Part shown: one piece after another, positions 43,750 to 52,870 of the stretch
Numbering within the stretch: the first letter of the stretch is position 1
Layout of the letters: each line of letters starts with the position of its first letter
DNA from: Dyadobacter sp. LHD-138
Lineage (GTDB): Bacteria; Bacteroidota; Bacteroidia; Cytophagales; Spirosomataceae
Reading direction: 5' to 3'
Length of the DNA: 64,000 bases
Assembly: GCF_030929615.1 (NCBI RefSeq)
Contig: NZ_JAVFVU010000010.1
Coordinates: 62,001-126,000 of the forward strand
Translations under genes and position numbers: made by a program
Notes under the pieces: generated by a model
What the model was told of the DNA's origin: nothing
The model's input: the letters and a program-made list of their open reading frames with translations, nothing else
The model's database searches: none

Positions 43750-44517
43750 CTCTTCCTCCGGATTTAGCGGAGGAGAAACCTCGGGAGAATCCGAATGATG
43801 GAATTCGTTTTTTTCTGAGGTTTCTGTTTGCGGTGCTTCGTTGGTTGGATCCGTTTCAGCAGGTTGATCATCTCCTGGAAGCGTATCCGGTGTTTCATTG
43901 TTGTCGGTGTCCTTGGTGTGGTGATCGCCCTCCTCAGGGTTGTAAAAATGGCCCTGGAAGATCAGTATACTGCAAACACCTACGAAGATGCACGAGTCCG
44001 CAATGTTAAATATGGGTGTTGAATAATATTGTCCGCCCCAGACCGGTACCCATTCAGGAATAAATCCTTCCCAGAAATCCACAAAGATCATGTCAATAAC
44101 CTGACCATGAAACCAGGGTGTTGGCGATCCGTACGGGGCATTATCTAGGAAAACACCATAAAATGTACTGTCAATTACGTTTCCAACGGCTCCTGCCAGG
44201 ATCATCGCCAAAGCCCAGAGTAACCCTTTGGATGCGCCGCTGCGGGCAAGATGCACCAAATACCAGCCGATGGCACACATGGCAACCAATCTGAAAAGCG
44301 TAAGAAATAATTTACCGTATTCATGCCCAAGCTGCATGCCGAAAGCCATGCCGGGATTTAATACATAATGCAGTTTAAGCCAGTTGCCCATCAGCAAAAT
44401 CTGTCCTGAAAACCCCGGTTCCATATACTTGTAGACCAAAAGTTTTGACAATTGATCCACTGCGATTAATAATACGCTGAACAGTAAATACCGGCTTGGA
44501 TTTTTTGGTTGGTTCAT
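43726..44517 (-). CDS. lspA: Lipoprotein signal peptidase with acidic C-terminal tail
   Basis: LspA removes signal peptides from lipid-modified prolipoproteins in the inner membrane. The 263-residue protein has four membrane helices and both catalytic Asp residues: GNVIDSTFYG (Asp116) and FNIADSCIFVG (Asp174). Many family members are 150-200 residues; here a tail of about 65 residues (198-263) rich in Glu, Asp, Pro and Thr follows the last helix. The tail's last codons form one arm of a perfect palindrome, so its sequence may be partly constrained at the DNA or RNA level. It matches the many lipoproteins in this window. PRODH lies upstream on the same strand. Confidence 0.94.
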   Translation of the reverse strand: MNQPKNPSRYLLFSVLLIAVDQLSKLLVYKYMEPGFSGQILLMGNWLKLHYVLNPGMAFGMQLGHEYGKLFLTLFRLVAMCAIGWYLVHLARSGASKGLLWALAMILAGAVGNVIDSTFYGVFLDNAPYGSPTPWFHGQVIDMIFVDFWEGFIPEWVPVWGGQYYSTPIFNIADSCIFVGVCSILIFQGHFYNPEEGDHHTKDTDNNETPDTLPGDDQPAETDPTNEAPQTETSEKNEFHHSDSPEVSPPLNPEEEGNKKESL

Positions 44518-44568
44518 TCCAGATTGATTACAATTAATATCGATATGAATGCAAAAATAGCAAGTTAC

Positions 44569-45786
44569 TTATAAAGACCTTAATCCTCTTCTTTGCATTT
44601 CGCTTTTTACCAGCAGGTACTCCCTGCTGCTTTGCCCGGCGATGGAAGTATTTTCCTCGGCGCGGCGGATTAAATAAGGCAGGACGGCATCGATAGGGCC
44701 GTAAGGGACATATTTCGCCACATTGTAACCTACCTTGGCAAGGTTGAAAGAAATATTATCACTCATGCCCAGAAGCTGTGCAAACCATATTCTGCCATCG
44801 TCGTTTTTGATGCCCAGTTTTTTCATCTTGCAGGTACAGTACTGTGAACTGTATTCATTGTGCGTACCCAGGCAAATGGAGATATGTTCCACATTTTCAA
44901 GACAAAAATCAATGGCCGCATTATAGTCTTTGTCTGTCGCTTCCTTGGAAGTATGGATCGGATTGAAATATTCGTTTTCACGGGCGCGGATGCGTTCCTT
45001 TTCCATATAAGCACCACGAACAAGTTTCCCGCCTAGCAGATATCCTTTTTGACGGGCCGTTATGTAGGCGTTTTTCAGCGCTGCAAGTGTTTCGTGTTTG
45101 TAAAACTGGTACGTGTTGTAAACAATGGCTCTTTCCTTATTGTATTTTTCCATCATTTCGTAAGTCAGCTCATCAATGACTCCCTGAACCCAGCTTTCCT
45201 CGGCATCTACAAAAATGCGGACATTAAGCTTGTTGGATAATGAACAAAGCTTTTCAAGTCGTTCTCTTACTCTTTCATAGGCCGCTGCCTCCAGGGCCGA
45301 CAGTGTTTCCTTGCGTTGTACTTTTTCTAATAAATCCGTGGAAGCAATTCCGGTGATCTTGAAAACCGAAAATGGGATATCTTTAGATTCAGAAGCCTTT
45401 TGAATGGTGCGTAAAATTTCATCGGCTGTAAAATCAAAACTATTTTCATCGCCTTCTCCCTCAACCGAGTAGTCAAGTATCGTTCCCAGACCTGATTGGG
45501 CCAATGTGGAAATTGTATGCTGACAGTCACTAATCGTCTCACCCCCACAGAATTGTTCAAAAATAGTGACGCGAATAAGATTTTTTATAGGTAAGTGAAG
45601 CTTTAGAGCGATCTTTATAAAAAAAGTGCCTAAATTTACCACTCGAGCCTGGTTCATTAAGCTAAATACCCAGTACGTTTTCCGGAGTTGGGAGTCTGAT
45701 TTTGAAGCAAATGCGATTGAAGTGTCTTCAAAAAATACAGGTATTTGGTCTTTTTGAGAAGCGTAAGCCATTTTTATGTTTATCAT
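44569..45786 (-). CDS. Proline dehydrogenase
   Basis: The FAD enzyme oxidises proline to pyrroline-5-carboxylate. The 405-residue monofunctional protein starts at the ATG at 45786, chosen because AGGAGG (minus strand, 45796-45801) sits nine bases before it, a full Shine-Dalgarno site rare here; a TTG 14 codons further up is rejected. Motifs include FVDAEESWVQGVIDELTYEM, GGKLVRGAYMEKERIRA and the C-terminal NISFNLAKVGYNVAKYVPYG and LPYLIRRAEENTSIAGQSS. There is no P5C dehydrogenase domain. Confidence 0.95.
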   Translation of the reverse strand: MINIKMAYASQKDQIPVFFEDTSIAFASKSDSQLRKTYWVFSLMNQARVVNLGTFFIKIALKLHLPIKNLIRVTIFEQFCGGETISDCQHTISTLAQSGLGTILDYSVEGEGDENSFDFTADEILRTIQKASESKDIPFSVFKITGIASTDLLEKVQRKETLSALEAAAYERVRERLEKLCSLSNKLNVRIFVDAEESWVQGVIDELTYEMMEKYNKERAIVYNTYQFYKHETLAALKNAYITARQKGYLLGGKLVRGAYMEKERIRARENEYFNPIHTSKEATDKDYNAAIDFCLENVEHISICLGTHNEYSSQYCTCKMKKLGIKNDDGRIWFAQLLGMSDNISFNLAKVGYNVAKYVPYGPIDAVLPYLIRRAEENTSIAGQSSREYLLVKSEMQRRGLRSL

Positions 45787-45795
45787 GAGTGGTTT

Positions 45796-45833
45796 CCTCC
45801 TGGTTTTTTTAGTAAACCAATCGGGCAAAAGTA
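45796..45833 (-). promoter_or_regulatory. Shine-Dalgarno site and promoter element of proline dehydrogenase
   Basis: On the minus strand AGGAGG lies at 45801-45796, nine bases before the start. Further up, TACTTTTG (complement 45826-45833) fits the minus-7 element; TACATTTG (complement 45867-45874) is a second match. The minus-33 elements are not clear. Confidence 0.5.
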
Positions 45834-45955
45834 AATACCAAAAAGGGTTGAATACTTTTGACGCATCAAATGTACGGCAATCCGTTAAATACGCATAATA
45901 CCGAGTCGAAATATTATAGTTATCTTATTGTTTTATTAAGGACAAGTTTTTGAAT

Positions 45956-47050
45956 ATGAATGCTTCTTTAGATATCCTTCCGCTTAGCAGTTGGATCAAT
46001 ACCGAAGGAAAACCTTTGGTAATCGCCGGGCCTTGCAGTGCCGAGACCGAGGAACAAATGTTAGAAACCGCAAGCCAGATCAAAAAAGAAGGATTTGCTC
46101 ACGTATTGCGTGCGGGAATTTGGAAGCCAAGAACGCGTCCGGGAAGTTTTGAAGGGATGGGTGAGGCGGCTTTGCCATGGTTGCAAGCAGCAAAAAAAGA
46201 AACAGGTCTTCCTGTTGCTGTTGAGGTAGCAAACCCTCAGCATATAGAATTGGCATTGAAGTATGGTGTGGATATCCTTTGGGTGGGTGCACGTACAACA
46301 GTGAATCCATTTAACGTTCAGGAATTGGCTGAGGCATTGAGAGGTGTGGATGTTCCTGTTTTGGTTAAAAACCCGGTTAACCCGGATTTGCAGCTTTGGA
46401 TCGGTGCTTTGGAGCGTTTGAACCAGGCTGGCGTGAAAAAACTGGGTGCTATTCACCGTGGTTTTTCTAATGCTCAGGAAACAAAGTTCCGCAATTCTCC
46501 AATGTGGAATATCGCCATTGAACTTAAAACGCTTTTCCCTCAGCTTCCTGTAATCGGTGACCCTAGCCATATGGCGGGTAAACGTGCGTTATTGTTTGAA
46601 GTTGCGCAGCGTGCACTTGACTTGAACTATGATGGTTTGATCATCGAATCACACCGCGATCCGGATAAGGCATGGTCGGATGCTTCTCAGCAATTGACGC
46701 CTGTGGCATTGGGCGAAATGTTGCATGAACTGCACGTTCGTAAAGAATCTTACCCAACAGATTACCAGTCTCAATTGGAAATCGTTCGTGGTAAAATAGA
46801 TAACCTTGACCGTGAATTGCTTGAAAATCTTGCAAACCGTATGGCGCTGGTTGAAAAACTTGCTGAGTACAAACGTGATAACAACGTTGCTGCTTACCAG
46901 GTAGATCGTTTCCGTGAAGTATTGGAAACCCGTGCAACTTGGGGTAAGAGCCTTAATCTTTACCCAAATCTTGTTGACGAACTTTTCAAGCTTGTACACA
47001 TGGAGTCGATCCGTAAACAAACTGAAGTGATGAATCAAATCAACGCTTAA
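45956..47050 (+). CDS. Bifunctional DAHP synthase / chorismate mutase
   Basis: This enzyme combines the first step of aromatic amino acid synthesis with the chorismate-to-prephenate branch. The 364-residue protein has an N-terminal DAHP synthase domain (about 15-260; LVIAGPCSAETEEQMLETA, RAGIWKPRTRPGSFEGMG, VLVKNPVNPDLQLWIGALER, GDPSHMAGKRALL) and a C-terminal AroQ chorismate mutase domain (about 270-360; IDNLDRELLENLANRMALVE). The ATG at 45956 is preferred to a TTG two codons upstream. Fusion suggests channelling or feedback by prephenate products; not shown here. Confidence 0.96.
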   Translation: MNASLDILPLSSWINTEGKPLVIAGPCSAETEEQMLETASQIKKEGFAHVLRAGIWKPRTRPGSFEGMGEAALPWLQAAKKETGLPVAVEVANPQHIELALKYGVDILWVGARTTVNPFNVQELAEALRGVDVPVLVKNPVNPDLQLWIGALERLNQAGVKKLGAIHRGFSNAQETKFRNSPMWNIAIELKTLFPQLPVIGDPSHMAGKRALLFEVAQRALDLNYDGLIIESHRDPDKAWSDASQQLTPVALGEMLHELHVRKESYPTDYQSQLEIVRGKIDNLDRELLENLANRMALVEKLAEYKRDNNVAAYQVDRFREVLETRATWGKSLNLYPNLVDELFKLVHMESIRKQTEVMNQINA

Positions 47051-47074
47051 TAGCTGATTGGTTCCAAATTATAT

Positions 47075-47116
47075 AAAGACGGGTCACTTTCCTTGGAAGG
47101 TGGCCCGTCTTTTTTG
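47075..47116 (+). terminator. Terminator after DAHP synthase
   Basis: AAAGACGGG (47075-47083) pairs with CCCGTCTTT (47104-47112), extended inward by partial pairing, then a T-run to 47115. Confidence 0.8.
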
Positions 47117-47131
47117 TGGCTCATTAATGTT

Positions 47132-47764
47132 TTATAACTTCATCCTTTTTAAAACTTTGTCAGCCTCCTCCGCCCATATTTCATAAGCTGCCGTATTTAA
47201 ATGCGTCTTGTCCCTTGCAAACTCCGGTTTTAGCCCTGTTGAATCTGAAAGGTATTGATTCAGATCCAGGTACTCAATTTTATTTTTTTGACAATAGGTT
47301 ATCAGGAATTCATTCAGCTGAATTACCTCTCTTTTACTCTCAGGATCATTTTGCTCGTAAAGCGTCAAAGTGACGACCGGTGTGATACCATTTTTTAAAA
47401 TCGTTTCTAAAATAACCTGATAGTTTTGCTGGATTTTCTCCTGCGAAACGCCAACGGTGATATCGTTAATTCCTGCCTCAACAAAACAAACGGACGGATG
47501 TTTGTCGATGACATGAGGCTGCAAAAGAGACACAAAATGATAGGTGCAAAGTCCGGGAAAGCCGCTGTTGAGCACGTCGGTTCGACCCAGAAGTTCAACC
47601 CATTTTCCCTGCGCCGTCAGGGAGTTCCCGAACATGACTATTTTGGCGTCGCCTTGCATCGCTACGATTTTTTGAATCCACTTATCACGAAAAATATAAA
47701 AACAGGTGATCAGAAAGATGATGTTGCACGCCAAAGAAATAAGGAGGATAGATTTTGTTTTCAT
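47132..47764 (-). CDS. Membrane-anchored SGNH/GDSL hydrolase
   Basis: The 210-residue protein has an N-terminal membrane segment (about 5-26) and an SGNH hydrolase fold. The nucleophile Ser48 lies in FGNSLTAQG, where the usual GDSL Asp is Asn. Block II Gly lies in LNSGFPG, block III in EAGINDITVG, and the catalytic Asp/His in RDKTHLNTAAYEIW. It probably acts on an ester in the periplasm or envelope; the substrate is unknown. It converges with the DAHP synthase gene. Confidence 0.9.
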   Translation of the reverse strand: MKTKSILLISLACNIIFLITCFYIFRDKWIQKIVAMQGDAKIVMFGNSLTAQGKWVELLGRTDVLNSGFPGLCTYHFVSLLQPHVIDKHPSVCFVEAGINDITVGVSQEKIQQNYQVILETILKNGITPVVTLTLYEQNDPESKREVIQLNEFLITYCQKNKIEYLDLNQYLSDSTGLKPEFARDKTHLNTAAYEIWAEEADKVLKRMKL

Positions 47765-47877
47765 CTATAAGATTCAGTTTAATAAAGCCGGGCAACGACA
47801 AATGCTCTAAATGTCATGATTTCGCTCCAAATAATAACGATATATGTCTATTGAGATATACTTTTACATAAACTTGC

Positions 47878-47885
47878 TAGCTTTG
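47878..47885 (+). promoter_or_regulatory. TAnnTTTG element for the S46 peptidase
   Basis: TAGCTTTG fits the minus-7 element, about 38 bases before ATG 47923. A TTG lies 24 bases upstream (47851-47853), beyond the best spacing. Confidence 0.5.
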
Positions 47886-47922
47886 TGCAACGGTGTTACA
47901 TCTTTATTATTTGGATAAATTT

Positions 47923-50022
47923 ATGCAGTCAACAACAAAAATCATTAAAAAACTTGGTTTGATCGGATTGCTTTCCCTTGGGCATGTGGTCGTTCAGGCA
48001 CAGGATATCAGGCTGGACTCTGTAAAAGCCGGGGAATTTGATATGGGCAAAATGTGGACGTTCGATACCCCGCCTGCCGAGTATTTTCAAAAGACCTACA
48101 ACTTTACGCCGGATGAAAAGTGGTTTGAAAAGGCCAGACTTTCGGCGCTCCGTTTTGCTACGTATTGTTCGGCTTCCTTTGTTTCGGCCAATGGTCTGGT
48201 GATGACCAACCACCATTGCGCGCGTGAGTCGGGTGTGGCGGTTCAGAAAAAAGGAGAGGATTTCCTGGCAAACGGGTTTTATGCCACCAAACTTTCCGAT
48301 GAAAGAAAAGTCGCGGACCTGTTTGTTGACCAGCTTGTGAAAATTGAAGACATTACCGAACGAATTCAGAAAATCGAAGACCAGGGTGAGTCAAATACCG
48401 AGCGCGTAAAATTGCGTGACCAGGCGTTCGAGAATATTAAAAAAGAATATCAGGCAAAAGAGGACTGGAAGGGACTTGAAGTTGAAACGGTGAGTTTTTA
48501 TAGCGGAGGCCGTTATTCTTTATACGGTTTTAAAAGATATAAAGATGTGCGGGTGGTATTTATGCCGGAGCTTCAAATGGGCTTTTTCGGTGGCGATCCG
48601 GATAACTTTACCTATCCGCGTTATAACCTGGACTGCTCATTCTTCCGGGTTTATGACGACAATGGCAAACCGCTTCAAACAGAAAACTATTACAAATTCA
48701 ATACGGATGGGGTTAAGGATGGCGAGCCTGTTTTTGTCGTAGGAAATCCGGGAAGCACGGGGCGTTTGCGTACGGTGGATGAACTGGAACTGGACCGTGA
48801 CCTGGTTATACCTTTCACACTTCAGTTATTGAAAAACCGTTCTCTTGCTTTGCAGGAATATAATAAAACGGCAAAAAACGATAGTATCCTGAATGAAATT
48901 TTTAGCTACGAAAACAGTTACAAGGCTTATGCCGGACGACTGGAAGGCATGAAGGATCCGGTTTTGATGGCGCGTAAGCGGGATTTTGAAAAGAATTTTA
49001 AGAAGGCCGTTCGTGAAAACCCGAAGCTGACGCCGAATTATGGCATGTGGGATAATATTTCTGAAAACGTGCAAACTTTGCGTGCCGTTCGTAACGATGT
49101 CTCGATCATGCAGCCGAATCCGCTTTCGCGGGGTGAATTGCTGACTTTTGCACAGCAGCTGGTTGACTTCGCTTCGCTTTCTAAGACGAATCCGGACCGT
49201 GCGGCTACGTTGAAAGGTACTTTGAAAGCATTCCAGCCGGATATTGCTTCGTTGGAAGAGGCGTATCTGACGGCTCACTTTGAAGAAGCCATTATGTTTT
49301 TAGGTAGAAATGATGAATACGTAAAGACGGCTTTGGGGGGTAAATCACCGAAGGAAGCGGCGATAACAGCGCTAAAAAATACAAAACTCAGTGACGACGC
49401 TTATGTGAATAAGTTGCTGGATGGTGGCGCCGCTGCAATCACTGCTTCGGATGATCCGCTTATCAGGCTGGCCAGGATTTCTCAGCCAAGATTTATGTAT
49501 GCCGCAACGACCGCGCGGGATGCCAATGCGAAATTGAATGTGGACCGCAGTAAACTTGGCCGTTTGCTGTATGATGTTTACGGAACAAGCATTCCGCCGG
49601 ACGCTACTTTTTCTTTACGTATCAGCGATGGTGTTGTCAAATCATTTGAATACAATGGTACCACGGCGCCGGTTAAAACAACCTACTTCGGAATGTATGA
49701 CCGTTATGAATCCAATGGCGGCGTGTTTCCCTGGTCATTGCCAAAACGCTGGCTGAATCCTCCAACGGAGTTGCTGAAGGCGCCAGTTAACTTTATTTCG
49801 ACCAACGATATCATCGGTGGAAATTCAGGATCGCCCATGGTGAATCAGAAACTGGAAGCCGTCGGATTGATATTTGACGGAAACGTGGAAAGTTTGCCGG
49901 GTTATTTCATCTTCGCCCCGGATGCTGGCAACCGTACGGTTTCGGTGCATGCCGGCGGGATGATCGCGGCGATGAAATACATTTACAAAGCCAACAGACT
50001 GGTTGAAGAATTGACAAAATAA
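47923..50022 (+). CDS. S46 family dipeptidyl peptidase (DPP7/DPP11-like)
   Basis: S46 enzymes release dipeptides from the N-termini of oligopeptides in the periplasm. The 699-residue protein has a signal peptide (1-26, ending VVQA). The chymotrypsin-like halves carry the catalytic His in GLVMTNHHCARESG (97-98) and the catalytic Ser in IIGGNSGSPMVN near the C-terminus (about 635). A helical domain is inserted between them. Substrate class (acidic or hydrophobic P1) cannot be read safely by eye. ATG 47923 is used; a GTG at 47893 would add 10 residues before the signal. Confidence 0.94.
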   Translation: MQSTTKIIKKLGLIGLLSLGHVVVQAQDIRLDSVKAGEFDMGKMWTFDTPPAEYFQKTYNFTPDEKWFEKARLSALRFATYCSASFVSANGLVMTNHHCARESGVAVQKKGEDFLANGFYATKLSDERKVADLFVDQLVKIEDITERIQKIEDQGESNTERVKLRDQAFENIKKEYQAKEDWKGLEVETVSFYSGGRYSLYGFKRYKDVRVVFMPELQMGFFGGDPDNFTYPRYNLDCSFFRVYDDNGKPLQTENYYKFNTDGVKDGEPVFVVGNPGSTGRLRTVDELELDRDLVIPFTLQLLKNRSLALQEYNKTAKNDSILNEIFSYENSYKAYAGRLEGMKDPVLMARKRDFEKNFKKAVRENPKLTPNYGMWDNISENVQTLRAVRNDVSIMQPNPLSRGELLTFAQQLVDFASLSKTNPDRAATLKGTLKAFQPDIASLEEAYLTAHFEEAIMFLGRNDEYVKTALGGKSPKEAAITALKNTKLSDDAYVNKLLDGGAAAITASDDPLIRLARISQPRFMYAATTARDANAKLNVDRSKLGRLLYDVYGTSIPPDATFSLRISDGVVKSFEYNGTTAPVKTTYFGMYDRYESNGGVFPWSLPKRWLNPPTELLKAPVNFISTNDIIGGNSGSPMVNQKLEAVGLIFDGNVESLPGYFIFAPDAGNRTVSVHAGGMIAAMKYIYKANRLVEELTK

Positions 50023-50031
50023 TATTTACAG

Positions 50032-50072
50032 TCGGAGGTTACGGCAGCGCGCGGTAACCTCCGATTTTTTTA
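50032..50072. terminator. Terminator between the S46 peptidase gene and tdk
   Basis: TCGGAGGTTAC (50032-50042) pairs perfectly with GTAACCTCCGA (50054-50064), followed by seven T (50065-50071). It ends the + gene; tdk on the minus strand ends at 50070. Confidence 0.88.
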
Positions 50073-50669
50073 TTCCTGATGATAAGCCTCTTCGCCCAGG
50101 TTGAAACACCTGCGGCATCTTGCTTCATACAAATCGGTTTCTCCGAGTAATACTTTTTCATTCGATGGCGAAAGCCGGTATGAATGAGAGGCAACTTCCC
50201 CGCAAACCATGCAGATCGCATGCACTTTGGTCACGTACTCCGCAATGGCCATCAGCCGAGGCATACAGCCGAAGGGTTTTCCAAGATAATCCATATCCAG
50301 TCCGGCGATGATCACGCGCGTTCCGGAATTTGCCAGCTCATCACACACGGCAGCAATGGATTCATCAAAAAATTGTGCTTCATCCAGTCCGACTACCTCT
50401 GCATCGCCAGACAGCGCAATAATCTCGGATGCGTTTTTAACCGGGATCGCTTCGATGGAATTCTCGTTATGTGAAACAATGTTCTCAAGATGATAGCGTT
50501 TATCCAGAGCAGGTTTAAAGATCTTTATTTTCTGGCGTGCAATTTTGGCGCGGGTAAGCCGACGGATTAATTCTTCGGTTTTACCCGAAAACATGGATCC
50601 GCAAATCACCTCAATCCATCCTGCGCGGGGGTATTGGTGGTGTCTTACATGTGAAGGCTCGATGAACAT
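50070..50669 (-). CDS. tdk: Thymidine kinase
   Basis: Type II thymidine kinase salvages thymidine. The 199-residue protein has the P-loop VICGSMFSGKTEELIRRL (21-38), the Walker B-like VVGLDEAQFFDE, the lasso with GMDYLG-like AGLDMDYLGKPFG, and a zinc site formed by CMVCGE and CRRCF. The length and motif order are normal. The + strand gene starting at 50785 is divergent. Confidence 0.97.
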   Translation of the reverse strand: MFIEPSHVRHHQYPRAGWIEVICGSMFSGKTEELIRRLTRAKIARQKIKIFKPALDKRYHLENIVSHNENSIEAIPVKNASEIIALSGDAEVVGLDEAQFFDESIAAVCDELANSGTRVIIAGLDMDYLGKPFGCMPRLMAIAEYVTKVHAICMVCGEVASHSYRLSPSNEKVLLGETDLYEARCRRCFNLGEEAYHQE

Positions 50670-50784
50670 GATGGCCGCGAAATAAGTTGAATCTGTGATT
50701 GACTGTCTGAACAGTCATTTTTTAATTATATTTACAAAACAAACACATTTTTTAAACACTCTTGTTACAAAGCTCTTATTCGTC

Positions 50785-51921
50785 ATGCCGAATAGTTTGA
50801 ACTCAAATGCACTTAATCAATATGCAGCGCGATTTACGGCTACTGTCCTTAATGAAGCATATCGTAACGAAACTGTTGTAAAAGGTCCTGAATTACTGAA
50901 AATTACACCTGTTCGTCAGGTTAATCTCGGTATCCTTAACCGACTGTTTGAACAATGGAAAAATACGGCCCTTGCATTCCGCAGTATATATTTTGATTTT
51001 GAAAGTGAAGATGTCAAGACAGCACTTCAGGCGTTCATGAATACGGCCTCGCAGCATATTGCCGTAAAACGCAATGATCTCGAACCGCTTTTTCTGGATG
51101 CTGTGAAGGATGCCATCACGCTTTTATATACACCGGAAAGCTATTTCGAAGAAAAGCTCCGGGCAATGCCAGAGTCGGTTTTTACCCCCGAGAATGCAGC
51201 ACAACTGGTGAAATATACACAGATTCATAACGGTATTGCCAAAGCCCTTGCCCAACGCCTGGCCGATAGCAATGCAGATTCTGTTTACATGACACAGGTA
51301 ATCGGATGGCTTTATGAAGTAAAAAGCGATGCGGAATTGCTGGACGATGTGACACCTTTTATCAGTCAGTTTTCTGAGATATTGACATTGGATTCGTCGG
51401 AATTACTTCCGGTGGTTCATGTTTCGTCGCAGGTATCTGCCCAGAATGGTCAGAAGCAGGAACCGAAATCATTTTTTGATTCGGCATTTTCTGAAATTGA
51501 TCCTGCCAGGCCGGTCACTATTCCAGGGCAGACTTCCAGCCAGCAACGTGCGGAACCAGGGGTAGCGGTACTTTCTGAAATTGTTTCTAAGACAAATTCT
51601 TCCGAGCGAGAATCGCTGAATAACCGTTTCAAGGTAGAGATACCCAAGGTTTCTGATGAAAGCCGCTACGGAAGTGTCCAGGTGAAAGTTGAAAATATTG
51701 CCGGATCTATTCCGTTGGGGCAGCGGTTTATGTTTGTAAATCAATTGTTCAACAGGAATAGCGAACACTTTGATAAGGCGATTTATGAGCTGGACCTGGT
51801 GAAAAATTTTGAAGAAGCCGAAAACCTGATCTGGCATCGTTACGCTTCCAAATATGCATGGGATGTAAACGGAGAGGCAATTCAGGCATTGTTGTCCATT
51901 GTTAAACGGAAATTCAGCTGA
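50785..51921 (+). CDS. Protein of unknown function
   Basis: From ATG 50785 the product is 378 residues; a GTG at 50695 would add 30 residues rich in Phe and Leu, but nothing like a cleavable signal and no supporting motif. The N-terminal 200 residues are helical and charged (PVRQVNLGILNRLFEQWKNT), the middle (about 215-285) is Ser/Gln-rich and possibly flexible, and the C-terminal 100 residues (FKVEIPKVSDESRYGSVQVK, then IPLGQRFMFVNQLFNRNSEH) form a compact alpha-helical end. No signal peptide, so it is probably cytoplasmic. I do not recognise the family. Confidence 0.8.
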   Translation: MPNSLNSNALNQYAARFTATVLNEAYRNETVVKGPELLKITPVRQVNLGILNRLFEQWKNTALAFRSIYFDFESEDVKTALQAFMNTASQHIAVKRNDLEPLFLDAVKDAITLLYTPESYFEEKLRAMPESVFTPENAAQLVKYTQIHNGIAKALAQRLADSNADSVYMTQVIGWLYEVKSDAELLDDVTPFISQFSEILTLDSSELLPVVHVSSQVSAQNGQKQEPKSFFDSAFSEIDPARPVTIPGQTSSQQRAEPGVAVLSEIVSKTNSSERESLNNRFKVEIPKVSDESRYGSVQVKVENIAGSIPLGQRFMFVNQLFNRNSEHFDKAIYELDLVKNFEEAENLIWHRYASKYAWDVNGEAIQALLSIVKRKFS

Positions 51922-51965
51922 GGCAATAGCCGTTTTCGTCGTATTATTTTACTGGCGTAGTAAAT

Positions 51966-52835
51966 ATGAAAGAGCGATCTGGATGTTTATCTCGACAGAA
52001 AAACTTCCTTCGATCCTTCGTTATTTTTATTGCAATAACTTACAGGGCTTTCGCTGACGGGAATCCATTTCCCGTCGGTGCAAAAGCCTGGGGCCTGGCG
52101 AACGCGACCATCGCACGGTCTGATTATTACGCCATCGGCAATAACGTTGCCGGGCTTGGCGGCATATCCACCGCAGCCGTTTTCTCCACCTATGATTCTC
52201 ACTATAACTTTGACGGCATCAATACCATCGGTACAGGTTTTGTGATGCCCGTTTCCGAAAACCTTGGCGCGGGATTATCGATACAGCGTTTCGGGGATAA
52301 AGTCTATAACCAGATTGCCGTAGGGTTAGGAGCGGGGCACAGGATTGGCCGGTTTCGTCTTGGATTAAAAATAAATTATTTGCAAGCCGCCATTAACGCC
52401 AGCACATTAACACTTAGCAAAAAAGCGCTTGTTTTTGAATTCGGAGGTATCGTCACACTTTCTTCCAAACTCGATTTTGGAGCGCATATGTTCAATGTCA
52501 CACAGTCGTCGTATTCGGGTGAGGCGCGTGAAACTGTGGATACGGCATTGCGGACCGGATTTTTATATAAACCTTCATCAGCCGTTCAGCTCAGCGCCGA
52601 AATTGAAAAGGTTACCGATTATCCGCTTAGTCTGCGTGCCGGTCTGGAATATGAAATTGTGAAACGTTTCGTGTTGCGGACAGGCATCACTTCCAGACCT
52701 CAGACGAATCATTTCGGTTTAGGTTTTAAGGGAAATCATTTTCACATGGACTATGCCATCCATACGCATCCGCAACTGGGCTGGTCGCATCACTTTTCGC
52801 TTGGGTATGTTCTCCGGGATAAAAATGCGAAATGA
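51966..52835 (+). CDS. Outer-membrane beta-barrel protein (PorV/PorQ-like)
   Basis: The 289-residue protein has a basic start and an uncertain signal peptide (about 12-30). It is followed by GNPFPVGAKAWGLANATIAR and a run of alternating hydrophobic strands with Gly turns: GAGLSIQRFGDKVYNQIAVG, RLGLKINYLQAAINASTLTL and LDFGAHMFNVTQSSYSG. It resembles the PorV/PorQ/UPF0164 barrels linked with type IX secretion in Bacteroidota. No type IX components are adjacent, so a role there is only a possibility. Confidence 0.75.
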   Translation: MKERSGCLSRQKNFLRSFVIFIAITYRAFADGNPFPVGAKAWGLANATIARSDYYAIGNNVAGLGGISTAAVFSTYDSHYNFDGINTIGTGFVMPVSENLGAGLSIQRFGDKVYNQIAVGLGAGHRIGRFRLGLKINYLQAAINASTLTLSKKALVFEFGGIVTLSSKLDFGAHMFNVTQSSYSGEARETVDTALRTGFLYKPSSAVQLSAEIEKVTDYPLSLRAGLEYEIVKRFVLRTGITSRPQTNHFGLGFKGNHFHMDYAIHTHPQLGWSHHFSLGYVLRDKNAK

Positions 52836-52870
52836 TTTCAGCTGTTTTAGGACCGGATTGTTTTCACATT

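Noticed and set aside
45787..45828. TTG at 45828 as the proline dehydrogenase start
   Set aside because: It would read through the AGGAGG site that fits the ATG at 45786.
51966..52835. A type IX secretion component
   Set aside because: The barrel resembles PorV/PorQ but no Por/Gld gene or C-terminal signal domain was seen nearby.
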